64,000 nucleotides of DNA from Chitinophagaceae bacterium (GTDB lineage: Bacteria; Bacteroidota; Bacteroidia; Chitinophagales; Chitinophagaceae). Below, piece after piece: positions 1 through 8,947 of this stretch. Each line of letters begins with the position of its first letter. Positions within the stretch are counted from its first letter, which is position 1. The notes beneath the pieces were generated by a model. That model was given only the letters and a program-made list of their open reading frames with translations. It had not been told where the DNA came from and made no database searches. The position numbers and the translations under genes were made by a program. The stretch is taken from NCBI GenBank assembly GCA_024508725.1, contig JANINS010000003.1, positions 806,001 through 870,000 on the forward strand. Direction: 5' to 3'.

Positions 1-19
1 GTTTAAGCATTGTAACTTC

Positions 20-1192
20 ATGCACCCCTTTATGAAGATCTGTAAACCTGAAACATTTTTCTCTCTACTATGCCTGGCACTTGGCTTAACCTGGATCTTT
101 TTTAGTAGCTGGATGTTAAGTCAGTTTGGACTTAGTCCTAGTCATCCAAACCAGATCGATTATTATACCGATGCCGGCTTCGTAGTGATCGTTTCACTCA
201 TCATTTTTATAGGTATTCGTTTTTACAGGACACGATTGTCTCATTCAGAATTTCATTATAAAACATTATTCAACACTTCGCCTTTACCCATGTGGATATT
301 TGATATTGCTACCAGCAGGTTTTTACTGGTGAATAAAGCAATGATCGATAAGTATGGATACAGTAAAAAAGAGCTATTGAATATGTCTCCGGTAGACATT
401 CGCCCGTCTGAAGAAGTGGAACGTTTTCTTGCTGATATGGCGTTGAAGAAAAGAGGCATCCAGGATGTTGGTATCTGGACCCATAAAAAGAAAAACGGCG
501 AACTGTTTACGGTGCAGGTGAGAACAAATATTCTAAATTATCGGGGTAAAGAATGTTACCTGGTGATTGCAGATGACATCAGTGATCTTGTAAAAAAAGA
601 AACTGAGATAGAAAGGCTTTCACTGGTAGCAAAACATACAGTAAACGGTATCATCATCACAGGAAAAGACCGAACTATTGAATGGGTGAATGATGCTTTC
701 ATTAAAATGACCGGTTATAGTTTTAATGAGGTGGCAGGCAGATCACCGATCGAACTATTACATGGTGAGGAAACTGATAAAGAAGCAGAAAAGCAAATGA
801 ATCATATCATTGCTTCGAATGAAAATTATTCAGGTGAGATATTGAATTATCGAAAAAATGGAAGTAAAATGTGGGTGCAGACAACTGTTTCACCTATTGA
901 AATAAACGGCAAAACAGAAAAGCATGTTGCGATATTTATCGATATCACCGACCGTAAGCAACATGAAGCAATGATCTGGCAACAGAATGAAAGATTAAAA
1001 GATATTGCTTTTGCCAGTTCGCATCTCATCAGGGCTCCTTTGGCTAATATTCTTGGATTAACCGACCTTTTGAACGAAGAAATCCAACCTGACCATGAGA
1101 TCATAGCTCATCTGAAATCTTCTGCAAAAAAACTGGATGATGTGGTGAGAGATCTCGTTATTCAAACCACAAACAGTATCCAGAAACAATAG
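20..1192 (+). CDS. Membrane PAS-PAS protein with DHp-like end and no kinase catalytic domain
   Basis: Two hydrophobic segments (about residues 13-33 and 48-67) are followed by two PAS/PAC sensory domains (about 80-195 and 200-315) and a terminal helical pair resembling a histidine-kinase dimerisation domain (325-390). The putative phospho-His is H335 in the motif SSHLIRAP. Canonical kinases have an acidic residue after the His; here it is Leu, and the protein stops before any HATPase domain. It is therefore probably a sensor or dimerisation partner rather than an autokinase. The reading frame is open to the window edge, so the true start could lie upstream; Met at 20 or 32 both precede TM1. 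A soluble relative lies at 21263-21907. Confidence 0.8.
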   Translation: MHPFMKICKPETFFSLLCLALGLTWIFFSSWMLSQFGLSPSHPNQIDYYTDAGFVVIVSLIIFIGIRFYRTRLSHSEFHYKTLFNTSPLPMWIFDIATSRFLLVNKAMIDKYGYSKKELLNMSPVDIRPSEEVERFLADMALKKRGIQDVGIWTHKKKNGELFTVQVRTNILNYRGKECYLVIADDISDLVKKETEIERLSLVAKHTVNGIIITGKDRTIEWVNDAFIKMTGYSFNEVAGRSPIELLHGEETDKEAEKQMNHIIASNENYSGEILNYRKNGSKMWVQTTVSPIEINGKTEKHVAIFIDITDRKQHEAMIWQQNERLKDIAFASSHLIRAPLANILGLTDLLNEEIQPDHEIIAHLKSSAKKLDDVVRDLVIQTTNSIQKQ

Positions 1193-1280
1193 CATTTTCT
1201 TAGCCGATTGATTATTAATTGATTTAAAATAGCTGCTATCCTGGTGGCATGGTTACTGTGCCATTTGCTAAAAAAAGCTT

Positions 1281-1658
1281 ATGCCAGGTAGAGGAGATAA
1301 TAACAAACACAATAGCGCCGGACGTGGTGCTTCCAATCAAAGTAACCAGCCGTTTGTAACAAGCGATAGAGAACATCCGGCTTCGAATCACAACCGAAGG
1401 GAATTCAATAACGAAAGAAGGTTAGAGATTAATGTTGATATGACGCCATATATTCTCATGATCACGCCATTTAAGTTCAATGAAGAAATGCGTTATCATG
1501 TGAGCTATAATGGTAGTCCCGATATATTATTTGCATGGGATAATACTGTAGGACATTATGCAGCGTTTGGAGACGATGCCTCTACACTGCCGGATAATCT
1601 TGAACTGGCAATCGCAGAACGTTTACAGCAAATGATGAAGAAAGATATGGTAAGCTAG
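1281..1658 (+). CDS. Conserved-looking hypothetical protein, 125 aa
   Basis: Not recognised. The first 45 residues are polar, Asn/Gly/Arg-rich and probably disordered. Residues 50-120 look folded, with alternating beta-type segments around Ile-Thr-Pro-Phe and a Phe-Ala-Trp-Asp stretch, then a C-terminal helix. There is no signal peptide or TM segment. It converges on icmF with a hairpin-forming repeat between them. The composition and length suggest a real small cytosolic protein, but no function can be given. Confidence 0.6.
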   Translation: MPGRGDNNKHNSAGRGASNQSNQPFVTSDREHPASNHNRREFNNERRLEINVDMTPYILMITPFKFNEEMRYHVSYNGSPDILFAWDNTVGHYAAFGDDASTLPDNLELAIAERLQQMMKKDMVS

Positions 1659-1664
1659 AGGCAT

Positions 1665-1714
1665 GAAGTAAGAAGTATGAGGTAGAATCAATTCTTACTT
1701 CATACTTCTTACCG
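1665..1714. repeat. Imperfect inverted repeat between convergent genes
   Basis: Two arms of about 24 nt (1665-1688 and 1691-1714), built around AAGTAAGAAGTATGA, are near-perfect reverse complements with almost no loop. The element lies between the stops of the 125-aa gene and icmF, so it may act as a bidirectional terminator. The repetitive make-up (GAAGTA units) also suggests a dispersed intergenic repeat. Confidence 0.6.
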
Positions 1715-1721
1715 CTTACTT

Positions 1722-4700
1722 TTACATATTTCTTCTATACTGTCCACCTACATCATACAAAGCATGTGTGATCTGGCCAAGCGAACAATATTTTACTGTT
1801 TCCATTAACTCTTCGAATAAGTTTCCATTGTTGACAGCCACTTCCTTTAAACGTTTCAAAGCTTCGTTACGTTTGTCTGCATTTCGCTTCCAGAATGCCT
1901 GGAGATTTTGGATCTGCTGCTCTTTTTCTTCTGTGGTTGAGCGAATCACTTCACCAGGAATAACAGTTGGTGATCCTTTTTTATTGAGGAATGTATTCAC
2001 ACCGATCAATGGTAATTCTCCGGTGTGCTTCTGATGCTCATAATAGAGACTTTCTTCCTGTATCTTATTTCTTTGATACATTCTTTCCATTGCACCAAGC
2101 ACACCACCACGTTCTGTAATTCTATCGAACTCACTTAATACCGCCTCTTCAACAAGATCAGTTAACTCTTCAATTAAGAATGAGCCCTGGTTAGGATTTT
2201 CATTTTTCGCAGTACCCAGCTCTCTGTTAATAATGAGCTGTATCGCCATTGCCCTTCTTACACTTTCTTCTGTTGGTGTAGTAATGGCTTCGTCGTAAGC
2301 GTTTGTATGAAGCGAGTTGCAGTTATCGTATATCGCATACAAAGCCTGTAATGTTGTTCTGATGTCGTTGAAATCAATTTCCTGAGCATGCAACGAACGG
2401 CCTGAAGTCTGGATATGATATTTCAGTTTTTGTGAACGATCATTTCCTTTGTACTTATTCTTCATTGCCTTTGCCCAGATCCTTCTTGCCACACGACCAA
2501 TTACACTGTACTCAGGATCCATTCCATTGCTGAAGAAGAAAGAAAGGTTTGGTGCAAAATCATCAATATGCATTCCACGGCTCAGGTAATACTCAACATA
2601 AGTAAATCCATTCGCCAAAGTAAAAGCAAGTTGTGTGATCGGATTTGCACCAGCTTCTGCAATATGATATCCACTGATAGAAACACTGTAAAAGTTTCTT
2701 ACTTTCCTGTCAATGAAATATTGCTGCACATCACCCATCATCTTCAAAGCAAACTCTGTAGAGAAAATGCAGGTGTTCTGTGCCTGGTCTTCTTTTAATA
2801 TATCAGCCTGAACCGTTCCTCTTACTTGTGAAAGTGCCGAAGCTCTTATCTGCTCATATACATCTTTCGGTAAAACTTCATCTCCACTCAAGCCAAGTAA
2901 TTTTAATCCCAATCCGTTATTCCCTTCAGGTAATCTTTCTGGTGCAGATGGATTGTAATAGATCGGTTGAGACGCATGCTTGTACTTCATCTCACTCACT
3001 TTCTTCACTTCATTCCATAATCCATTTTGTTCAATGTATTTTTCGCATTCCTGGTCAATGGCTGCATTCATAAAGAAAGCAAGAATGATCGGTGCAGGAC
3101 CATTAATGGTCATGCTAACTGATGTTTTGGGATTGCATAGATCAAATCCACTGTACAGTTTCTTGGCATCATCAACAGTTGCAATGCTCACGCCACTATT
3201 ACCAACTTTGCCATAAATATCAGGACGATGATCAGGATCTTCTCCATACAATGTAACACTGTCAAAAGCTGTAGATAAACGATGTGCAGGCTGACCTAAA
3301 GAAACATAGTGAAAACGTTTGTTGGTTCTTTCAGGTCCACCTTCTCCTGCAAACATTCTTGTCGGGTCTTCACCTTGCCTTTTTAATTCAAATACACCTG
3401 CTGTATACGGAAATTCGCCCGGAACATTTTCCTGTAGTTGCCATTTTAAAATATCACCCCAGTCTTTATACTTTGGTAAAACAACTTTTGGAATTTTCGT
3501 TCCGCTTAAACTTTTGGTTGTGAGATCTTGTTTGATCACCTTGTCTCTCACTTTGTACTCAAAAAAATCGCTATTGTATTTCTTTTGCACTTCACTCCAG
3601 TTATCGACCAGTTTTTTACAGTCAGGATGAAGTTGATCTTCATATTTCTTCTTTAAAGATTGCAACTCAGGAATGTTACTTGTTTCTTTTTCGCCGATCA
3701 CCCCTGTTATCTGGTACAATTTAGATGCAATAGCACATTGTTCATTCACCCAACTATCGTAGCTCCTGTTGTTTTCAGATATTTCGCTTAAGTAACGAAC
3801 TCGTTTTGGTGGAATGATCTGGCTTTTCGTGGTGGTATCTTTTGTATGAGCATGCACATCAACCTTACCAAAATGTACACTTGTTTTCTTTTCTATAGCA
3901 ACAACGAGTTTCTCAAACAATTCATTCACTCCTGCATCATTGAATTGTGCTGCGATCGTTCCAACGATAGGAAGTTCTTCGTCTTTTGCAGTAAACAGTT
4001 GATGATTACGTTTATACTGCTTCCTCACATCATGCAGAGCATCTAATGCTCCGGCTTTATCGAATTTGTTGATGCAAACTACATCAGCATAATCCAGCAT
4101 ATTGATCTTTTCTAACTGGGATGCAGCGCCATATTCTGGTGTCATCACATACAAACTAACATCACAATAATCCAGAATAGAAGCATCACTCTGACCAACA
4201 CCTGCACTTTCCAGAATGATGAAATCAAACCCTGCACTTCTGCAAATGTCAATTGCATCCTGCACTGCAGAACTTAAAGCCGTATTGTCATCTCTTGTGG
4301 CTAAGCTTCTCATGTAAGCTCTTGGATGAGAAATGGAATTCATCCTGATCCTGTCACCCAACAATGCACCACCGGTTTTTTTCTTAGATGGATCAACAGA
4401 AATAACAGCGATGGTTTTGTCATCGAACGTATTAAGATAACGACGAACGATCTCATCAGTTACGGAAGATTTTCCTGCACCACCTGTACCAGTAATACCT
4501 AACACAGGAGCCTTAGCGGTAGATTGTCGACCGTCGACCGTCGATTGATTTCCATTCTCAACATTGGTGATAAGCCTTGCGATCTTCCTCACATCTTTCA
4601 CCTCACCCAAGCCCATCGGAACTTTATACTCACCATTTCCGTTCAGGTTAAAGTCGCATTGCTTCACCACATCTTCGATCATTCCTTCCAAACCCATATG

Positions 4701-5072
4701 TCTTCCATCATCCGGCGAATAAATTCTCGTTATGCCGTATTGATGCAGTTCCCTGATCTCTTCCGGTAAAATCGTTCCGCCACCACCACCAAAGATCTTG
4801 ATGTGACCGCAACCATTTTCATCGAGCAGGTCTTTCATGTATTTGAAAAACTCCACGTGTCCACCCTGGTAAGAAGTGATCGCAATTCCCTGTGCATCTT
4901 CTTCTATTGCACATTCTACAATCTCTTTTACTGAACGATTGTGTCCCAGATGAATGATCTCAGCACCCTTGCTCTGTAAAATTCTTCGCATGATATTGAT
5001 GGCTGCATCATGTCCGTCGAACAATGAAGCAGCCGTAACGATCCTAACCTTATTTTGAGGAGTATAGCCCAT
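1722..5072 (-). CDS. icmF: Fused isobutyryl-CoA mutase (B12-binding, GTPase chaperone, mutase)
   Basis: At 1116 aa it has the three-part order of IcmF: an N-terminal cobalamin-binding domain (DGHDAA at residues 19-24, giving the base-off His), a MeaB-like G-protein chaperone (Walker [10 protein letters not shown] at 195-203), and a C-terminal TIM-barrel acyl-CoA mutase (FPYTAG and [11 protein letters not shown] motifs). IcmF interconverts isobutyryl-CoA and n-butyryl-CoA with adenosylcobalamin, and some members prefer isovaleryl/pivalyl-CoA. The length and order match the family. The B12-GTPase linker (173-187) carries an unusual [10 protein letters not shown] duplication. A TAnnTTTG box lies upstream (5092-5099). 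No cobalamin riboswitch was seen. Confidence 0.95.
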   Translation of the reverse strand: MGYTPQNKVRIVTAASLFDGHDAAINIMRRILQSKGAEIIHLGHNRSVKEIVECAIEEDAQGIAITSYQGGHVEFFKYMKDLLDENGCGHIKIFGGGGGTILPEEIRELHQYGITRIYSPDDGRHMGLEGMIEDVVKQCDFNLNGNGEYKVPMGLGEVKDVRKIARLITNVENGNQSTVDGRQSTAKAPVLGITGTGGAGKSSVTDEIVRRYLNTFDDKTIAVISVDPSKKKTGGALLGDRIRMNSISHPRAYMRSLATRDDNTALSSAVQDAIDICRSAGFDFIILESAGVGQSDASILDYCDVSLYVMTPEYGAASQLEKINMLDYADVVCINKFDKAGALDALHDVRKQYKRNHQLFTAKDEELPIVGTIAAQFNDAGVNELFEKLVVAIEKKTSVHFGKVDVHAHTKDTTTKSQIIPPKRVRYLSEISENNRSYDSWVNEQCAIASKLYQITGVIGEKETSNIPELQSLKKKYEDQLHPDCKKLVDNWSEVQKKYNSDFFEYKVRDKVIKQDLTTKSLSGTKIPKVVLPKYKDWGDILKWQLQENVPGEFPYTAGVFELKRQGEDPTRMFAGEGGPERTNKRFHYVSLGQPAHRLSTAFDSVTLYGEDPDHRPDIYGKVGNSGVSIATVDDAKKLYSGFDLCNPKTSVSMTINGPAPIILAFFMNAAIDQECEKYIEQNGLWNEVKKVSEMKYKHASQPIYYNPSAPERLPEGNNGLGLKLLGLSGDEVLPKDVYEQIRASALSQVRGTVQADILKEDQAQNTCIFSTEFALKMMGDVQQYFIDRKVRNFYSVSISGYHIAEAGANPITQLAFTLANGFTYVEYYLSRGMHIDDFAPNLSFFFSNGMDPEYSVIGRVARRIWAKAMKNKYKGNDRSQKLKYHIQTSGRSLHAQEIDFNDIRTTLQALYAIYDNCNSLHTNAYDEAITTPTEESVRRAMAIQLIINRELGTAKNENPNQGSFLIEELTDLVEEAVLSEFDRITERGGVLGAMERMYQRNKIQEESLYYEHQKHTGELPLIGVNTFLNKKGSPTVIPGEVIRSTTEEKEQQIQNLQAFWKRNADKRNEALKRLKEVAVNNGNLFEELMETVKYCSLGQITHALYDVGGQYRRNM

Positions 5073-5091
5073 ATTGCTGTTTTCGAGGGCT

Positions 5092-5099
5092 CAAAATTA
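5092..5099 (-). promoter_or_regulatory. Candidate -7 box for icmF
   Basis: The minus strand reads TAATTTTG, a full match to the Bacteroidota -7 consensus TAnnTTTG, 19 bases before the icmF ATG. No convincing -33 TTG was found at the usual spacing, so this is tentative. Confidence 0.35.
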
Positions 5100-5200
5100 G
5101 TGTTTACAAGGTAAAGGTTAACAGATGTTAGTTTCTGAGCTGACGTATTCAGCCTTGAAGAATGTCGTTTTTGCACACCTCCAGAGGTTTAGAAAGGATT

Positions 5201-5208
5201 TAGGTTTG
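5201..5208 (+). promoter_or_regulatory. Candidate -7 box for the SRPBCC/VOC operon
   Basis: TAGGTTTG matches TAnnTTTG, 16 bases before the ATG at 5225. It would drive the three closely spaced genes that follow. No -33 element is obvious. Confidence 0.4.
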
Positions 5209-5224
5209 TAAAAAATTCAGCGAT

Positions 5225-5644
5225 ATGGAAACAACAACAACCATCACCGTTCAGGCAACGATAAATGCCCCGGTTGAAAAGGTTTGGCAATATTGGAACG
5301 AACCTCAGCATATTACCAAATGGTGCCAGGCTTCAGATGACTGGCATGCACCTTATGCAGAGAACGATCTTAAAACAGGTGGATCGTTTAAAACAACCAT
5401 GGCAGCCAAAGATGGTAGCTTTAGTTTTGACTTTGGTGGAAAGTATAATACCGTTGAAGAAAACAAACTGATAGAATACACAATGGAAGATGGCAGAAAA
5501 GTTTCGATCAGGTTTTCGCAAGAAAACAAGACAACTAATGTAATTGAGACTTTCGATCCTGAGCAGACTCACTCAATGGAGATGCAACAACAGGGTTGGC
5601 AGGCGATATTGAACAGTTTCAAAAATTATGTTGAGAATAACTAA
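5225..5644 (+). CDS. SRPBCC / AHSA1-like domain protein
   Basis: 139 aa forming a single START-like helix-grip fold of the Aha1-C-terminal (AHSA1) type. The family signature is visible in the first beta strand and helix (INAPVEKVWQYWNEP), in the KWCQASDDWHAP loop and in the C-terminal helix with GWQAILNSFKNYVE. These proteins bind hydrophobic ligands in a cavity; no catalytic residues are implied. First of three co-directional genes spaced by 10-15 bases, so probably one transcript. The substrate is unknown. Confidence 0.85.
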   Translation: METTTTITVQATINAPVEKVWQYWNEPQHITKWCQASDDWHAPYAENDLKTGGSFKTTMAAKDGSFSFDFGGKYNTVEENKLIEYTMEDGRKVSIRFSQENKTTNVIETFDPEQTHSMEMQQQGWQAILNSFKNYVENN

Positions 5645-5658
5645 TTAAAACCAGCCAT

Positions 5659-6099
5659 ATGCAAAAACAACAATTCACTCTCGAACTAAATGCCTCGAAA
5701 GAAAAAGTTTGGGATGTACTCTGGAATATTGATTCTTATCGTTCATGGACAGCAGCATTTTCTGAAGGTTCAACTGTTCAAACTGATAACTGGAAAAAAG
5801 GAACCAAAGTAATATTTGGTGATGGAAAAGGATCTGGAATGTTGGCTGAAATAGCAGATAATATTCCCAATGAGTTCATGAGTTTCCGTCATATAGGTGA
5901 AGTAAAAGATGGAGTAGAAGATACTACCAGCGATAAAGTAAAAGAATGGGCTGGCGCATTAGAAAATTATACACTTAAAGAAGTGGATGGAAAAACATTG
6001 CTAACGGTTGAAATGGATATCAATGATCAATGGTTGAATTATTTCATGGAAACATGGCCAAAAGCACTTGCCAACATTAAACAATTAGCAGAGCAATAA
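5659..6099 (+). CDS. SRPBCC domain protein
   Basis: 146 aa, a second helix-grip protein (LNASKEKVWDVLWNIDSY at the N-terminus and a long C-terminal helix beginning near NYFMETWP). It is only loosely similar to the preceding protein, so this is a family pair rather than a recent duplication. The gene begins 14 bases after the upstream stop and ends 10 bases before the VOC gene. Likely a cytosolic ligand-binding protein; the ligand cannot be inferred. Confidence 0.8.
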   Translation: MQKQQFTLELNASKEKVWDVLWNIDSYRSWTAAFSEGSTVQTDNWKKGTKVIFGDGKGSGMLAEIADNIPNEFMSFRHIGEVKDGVEDTTSDKVKEWAGALENYTLKEVDGKTLLTVEMDINDQWLNYFMETWPKALANIKQLAEQ

Positions 6100-6109
6100 A
6101 ATCAATATC

Positions 6110-6583
6110 ATGCAAAAGATAACACCATTTCTTTGGTTCGATGGAAACGCAGAAGAAGCAGTAAACCTTTACACGTCTTTGTTTCCAGATTCTAAGATCA
6201 CATCTGTAACAAGAAATCCGAAAGGTGCACCAGGACCTGAAGGTGCTGTATTAACGATGGGGTTTGAACTGTTTGGACAAAAATTCGCTGCCCTGAATGG
6301 TGGACCAATGTATAAGTTTACCGAAGCTGTTTCATTCGTCGTGAATTGTGAAACGCAGGAAGAAGTAGATAAATACTGGGATGCTTTACTTGCTGATGGA
6401 GGAAAAACGCAGGCTTGTGGATGGCTGAAAGATAAATTTGGTCTTTCCTGGCAAATAACACCAACCATCTTACCAGAATTGCTTGCAGCCGGAGGTAAAA
6501 AATCAGAAAGAGTAATGCAGGCAATGATGCAAATGATCAAGCTGGATATAGCAGAATTAAAAAGAGCTGCCGAAGAGGTATGA
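6110..6583 (+). CDS. VOC-superfamily (PhnB/DUF899-like glyoxalase fold) protein
   Basis: 157 aa with the PhnB-type VOC pattern: MQKITPFLWFDGNAEEAVNLY at the start, an FxLFGQKFAALNGG segment and GWLKDKFGLSWQI near residue 105. Members are often mis-annotated as ubiquinone methyltransferases; no SAM-binding motif is present. The fold usually coordinates a metal or small ligand. Last gene of the SRPBCC/SRPBCC/VOC group, a combination common in Bacteroidota but of unknown role. A hairpin follows the stop. Confidence 0.85.
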   Translation: MQKITPFLWFDGNAEEAVNLYTSLFPDSKITSVTRNPKGAPGPEGAVLTMGFELFGQKFAALNGGPMYKFTEAVSFVVNCETQEEVDKYWDALLADGGKTQACGWLKDKFGLSWQITPTILPELLAAGGKKSERVMQAMMQMIKLDIAELKRAAEEV

Positions 6584-6597
6584 TCAATTCTTTCGTT

Positions 6598-6649
6598 GCT
6601 TTTGGGTAGGCCATCATCACTTAAAAATTTAGGTGGCTACCCAAAAAGC
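6598..6649. repeat. Inverted repeat after the VOC gene
   Basis: Arms 6598-6613 and 6634-6649 (core TTTGGGTAG..CTACCCAAA) can form a stem of about 15 bp around a 20-base loop. There is no T-run after it, so it is a possible but not classical terminator. Confidence 0.5.
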
Positions 6650-6818
6650 ATAATGACAAGTCTATGTTTTTATTAATTGCTTTTTTCAATCAACCCTAAA
6701 CACAACAACACTCATAGCTAACATATCTGTAAAAAGTTGATCTGTAAACCGTATTTCCCCTAATTTCGCTGCTCTTCATTTTTCCTTGTCTGCCGCTTGG
6801 GTGAAGCAATAAATCATT

Positions 6819-7232
6819 GTGATGATAACACCACCAGACAAGCAGTATATTTTATACATAGAAGACGATCCTGAAGATGTAGAGCTACTCGATCATGTTT
6901 TACAGGAAAAAAATCTCCCTATCCGCATAGTACAGATGCTAAATGGTGCAGATGCCCTTGACTTTCTCGAAAAAGCAAAAGTGATGAACCTGCTTCCTGA
7001 AATGATCTTATTAGACATCAATATGCCAAAGCTGGATGGCAAAGAAACATTCGTTTGTATAAAAGCAGATAAGAGACTGGCAAGAATACCACTTGCCGTG
7101 TTATCAACTTCTAACCTTGATATGGATACCAGCTATTTCAAGAAATACCATATTCCGTACATTATCAAACCCGGCGACACGAAAAAGTTTGGCCAGGAGA
7201 TCATGGAACTGATAAAAAGAGTGATACGCTGA
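6819..7232 (+). CDS. Single-domain response regulator (CheY-like receiver)
   Basis: 137 aa containing only a receiver domain. The acidic pocket is E15-D16-D17, the phospho-acceptor D66 (LLDINMPKLDG), the switch Ser/Thr around S96 (LSTSN) and the conserved Lys K117 (IIKPGD). No output domain follows, so it is likely a phosphorelay intermediate or protein-interaction regulator. No kinase is adjacent; the nearest PAS/DHp-like protein is at 20-1192. Two adjacent ATG codons make the start uncertain by one residue. Confidence 0.9.
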   Translation: MMITPPDKQYILYIEDDPEDVELLDHVLQEKNLPIRIVQMLNGADALDFLEKAKVMNLLPEMILLDINMPKLDGKETFVCIKADKRLARIPLAVLSTSNLDMDTSYFKKYHIPYIIKPGDTKKFGQEIMELIKRVIR

Positions 7233-7302
7233 GGTTGTTAACTGAATAAAGCCATATACTCCCGTTTCACATATCTTTAACCGCATCCATCATTAATATT
7301 TG

Positions 7303-7310
7303 TATGTTTG
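7303..7310 (+). promoter_or_regulatory. -7 box directly before small peptide gene, copy 1
   Basis: TATGTTTG matches TAnnTTTG and ends 5 bases before the ATG at 7316. Transcription would start at or next to the ATG, implying a leaderless mRNA. The second copy of the gene has the same arrangement at 16986-16993. Confidence 0.5.
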
Positions 7311-7315
7311 TCTAA

Positions 7316-7480
7316 ATGAACATGCCTGTTATACATACCAGGAATTTACACATTAAACCACTGATCCTTGACATGAGGAACAGCTATACGTGTTCATTTA
7401 CCGAATTTTTTCCTTTTTGTCCGAAGCTTTACTACTTCAGCAATTTCAAAGACTTTAATACTTCTTCCCCAACTAAGTAA
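7316..7480 (+). CDS. Small aromatic, Cys-containing peptide, copy 1 (54 aa)
   Basis: Too short for routine gene calling. The C-terminal half carries TCSFTEFFPFC and KLYYFSNFKDF: two Cys nine residues apart in a Phe/Tyr-rich stretch. The gene at 16998-17159 encodes a homologue. Over 27 aligned codons (RNS to KDF) 22 residues are identical, and 10 of the 15 differing codons are synonymous, which indicates coding selection. Possible starts are 7316, 7322 and 7373; the conservation (L[IV]L[DN]xRNS) begins before 7373, favouring the earlier ones. No signal peptide is evident. It lies upstream of a membrane-protein pair. It could be a functional micro-protein or a leader peptide. Confidence 0.65.
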   Translation: MNMPVIHTRNLHIKPLILDMRNSYTCSFTEFFPFCPKLYYFSNFKDFNTSSPTK

Positions 7481-7491
7481 TTAAGTTGGGG
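7467..7491 (+). terminator. Hairpin overlapping the stop of the small peptide gene
   Basis: CCCCAACT (7467-7474) pairs perfectly with AGTTGGGG (7484-7491) across a 9-base loop containing the stop codon. A weaker CTACAG/CTGTAG hairpin follows at 7503-7523. Neither has a strong T-run, so an attenuator-like role is as likely as termination. Confidence 0.4.
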
Positions 7492-7587
7492 TTATGCCTT
7501 TGCTACAGTGTTTATTGCTGTAGCTCTCCGTTTACATCTTATCAACTGGCATGCACTTTATAAAAGTCGGCCGCAAAATTCCGGGCA

Positions 7588-8136
7588 ATGGAAGTAATCA
7601 TAGTACCAATTGTACTGCTTGCTGTAATAGCAGCTGTATCTGTTTTCCTGGTAAGATCAGAGAAAAAGCAACGCCATCGTCAAAAGCATCAACTTCTTGC
7701 ACAGCTAAGACAGCTGGGCCATGAAAAACAATTGCGGTTCAGCAGTGAAGCCTATTTAAAAAATGCTGCCATCGGTTTAGATGGTATCAACAGAACATTG
7801 CTGTACTATGAACCTGCAGTAAATGATTCACCAGAGAAAATAATGGAGATACATCTTGATGAAGTGCAGCATTGCTCCACCAAACATGTTTCCCGTTCCA
7901 TATATGCACATGATACGCAAATCAATAAATCAGAAACATTTTTAGAAAGCATTTGCCTGCGCATCACTTTCAACAATGGAAGATCAGCGGAGGAACTGGT
8001 ATTCTTTAAAAGTACACGTGATGGATTATACGAGATGAAAGAGCTGGGAAAAACATGTTCAAGATGGGAGTCATCACTCAACAAACTGATCCCCAAAAAA
8101 GTTGCCGGCATTAAACCGATGTTGGTAGTAAAATAA
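7588..8136 (+). CDS. Single-pass membrane protein of unknown function, 182 aa
   Basis: An N-terminal TM helix (residues 3-22) is followed by a basic stretch (EKKQRHRQKHQ) that places the remainder in the cytoplasm. Residues 45-180 look like a globular mixed alpha/beta domain (YYEPAV..., LRITFNNG, ELVFFKS). The family was not recognised. It ends 6 bases before the two-TM/Rnk-like gene, so the two are probably co-transcribed and may work together at the inner membrane. Confidence 0.7.
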   Translation: MEVIIVPIVLLAVIAAVSVFLVRSEKKQRHRQKHQLLAQLRQLGHEKQLRFSSEAYLKNAAIGLDGINRTLLYYEPAVNDSPEKIMEIHLDEVQHCSTKHVSRSIYAHDTQINKSETFLESICLRITFNNGRSAEELVFFKSTRDGLYEMKELGKTCSRWESSLNKLIPKKVAGIKPMLVVK

Positions 8137-8142
8137 TAAAAA

Positions 8143-8835
8143 ATGAGTTCTTCATCAAAGCTCTATACGAAGAATGAAGGGATTGTTGCCCTTACCGTAT
8201 TGGTCAATGGCATTGTGCTTAAAATGGCGCTAATCAATTCATCAGCCTGGTATAAGCTGCTTTGGATAACCATTCCATGGACGTTAGTGTCGTTAATAAA
8301 CATGCGGAAAAGGAAATATCGTTTGCATCACTACCCGGTAATCCGGCATTTCAGATATTTCTCGAAGAACAAAACACACAAAACAGATCCATGTTTAAAC
8401 GATACGGATAACCTGATTATACATTCAAATACTCAAACTTATTTTATGCAGATCACACAACAACAACCTATAATAAGACAAGATGATTATGACATCATCA
8501 TGAGTTACCTGAAAACAGGTGAATCAAGAACATTATTCAACCGATATGATGTTGAAGACCTGACAACAGAATTAAAACGTGCAAGAGTAATTCCACAAGA
8601 TCAGCTTTTACCGCCTGATGTAGTAGGACTAAACTCTTCAGTATTGATAAAAGACGACCAGGGAAAAACATTTGAGCTTACGGTGGTTACACCTAAGCTT
8701 GCGAACATCAAATCAAGAAAAGTATCAGTAATGTCTCCAATTGGCCGTGCACTGATCGGTTATAGAAAAGGGCAAACAATCTCATGGAAAGTTCCTGCCG
8801 GAGAGAAAAGCTTTACTATACTGGATGTTCAATAG
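8143..8835 (+). CDS. Two-TM protein fused to a GreA/GreB-Rnk-like domain
   Basis: Residues 1-60 form a two-TM hairpin (TM1 about 15-33, TM2 about 38-53) homologous to the complete 60-aa protein at 17322-17504 (shared SSxWYxxLxITIP). Residues 102-230 resemble Rnk/GreA-GreB-family proteins: RARVIPQDQLLPPDVV, then a C-terminal FKBP-like fold with MSPIGRALIGYRKGQ and a final ILDVQ. Those proteins bind RNA polymerase or nucleoside diphosphate kinase in the cytosol, so membrane anchoring is odd. The linker (61-101) is Asn/His/Thr-rich and looks like read-through sequence. An in-frame ATG at 8446 would start a normal-length Rnk-like protein and may be the true start of a separate product. Confidence 0.75.
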   Translation: MSSSSKLYTKNEGIVALTVLVNGIVLKMALINSSAWYKLLWITIPWTLVSLINMRKRKYRLHHYPVIRHFRYFSKNKTHKTDPCLNDTDNLIIHSNTQTYFMQITQQQPIIRQDDYDIIMSYLKTGESRTLFNRYDVEDLTTELKRARVIPQDQLLPPDVVGLNSSVLIKDDQGKTFELTVVTPKLANIKSRKVSVMSPIGRALIGYRKGQTISWKVPAGEKSFTILDVQ

Positions 8836-8900
8836 CTCATGCCCAGATTGAGTTAAACAATAAGATGTGTTTTATTGCTATAGACGATGGTTCGTAACCG

Positions 8901-8924
8901 AAAGCCCCTTTCCAGGGGCTTTTT
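8901..8924 (+). terminator. Rho-independent terminator
   Basis: AAAGCCCCT / AGGGGCTTT with a 4-base loop, followed by TTATTTTA. It closes the plus-strand unit before the convergent small gene at 8948. Confidence 0.85.
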
Positions 8925-8947
8925 ATTTTAAAATCATTAAATGGATC

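Noticed and set aside
4928-5176. 82-aa minus-strand ORF at the start of icmF
   Set aside because: Out of frame with the B12-binding domain, no domain character, and it spans the icmF promoter region.
5073-5224. Possible cobalamin riboswitch upstream of icmF
   Set aside because: Only about 150 bases are available and no B12-box-like conserved sequence was found.
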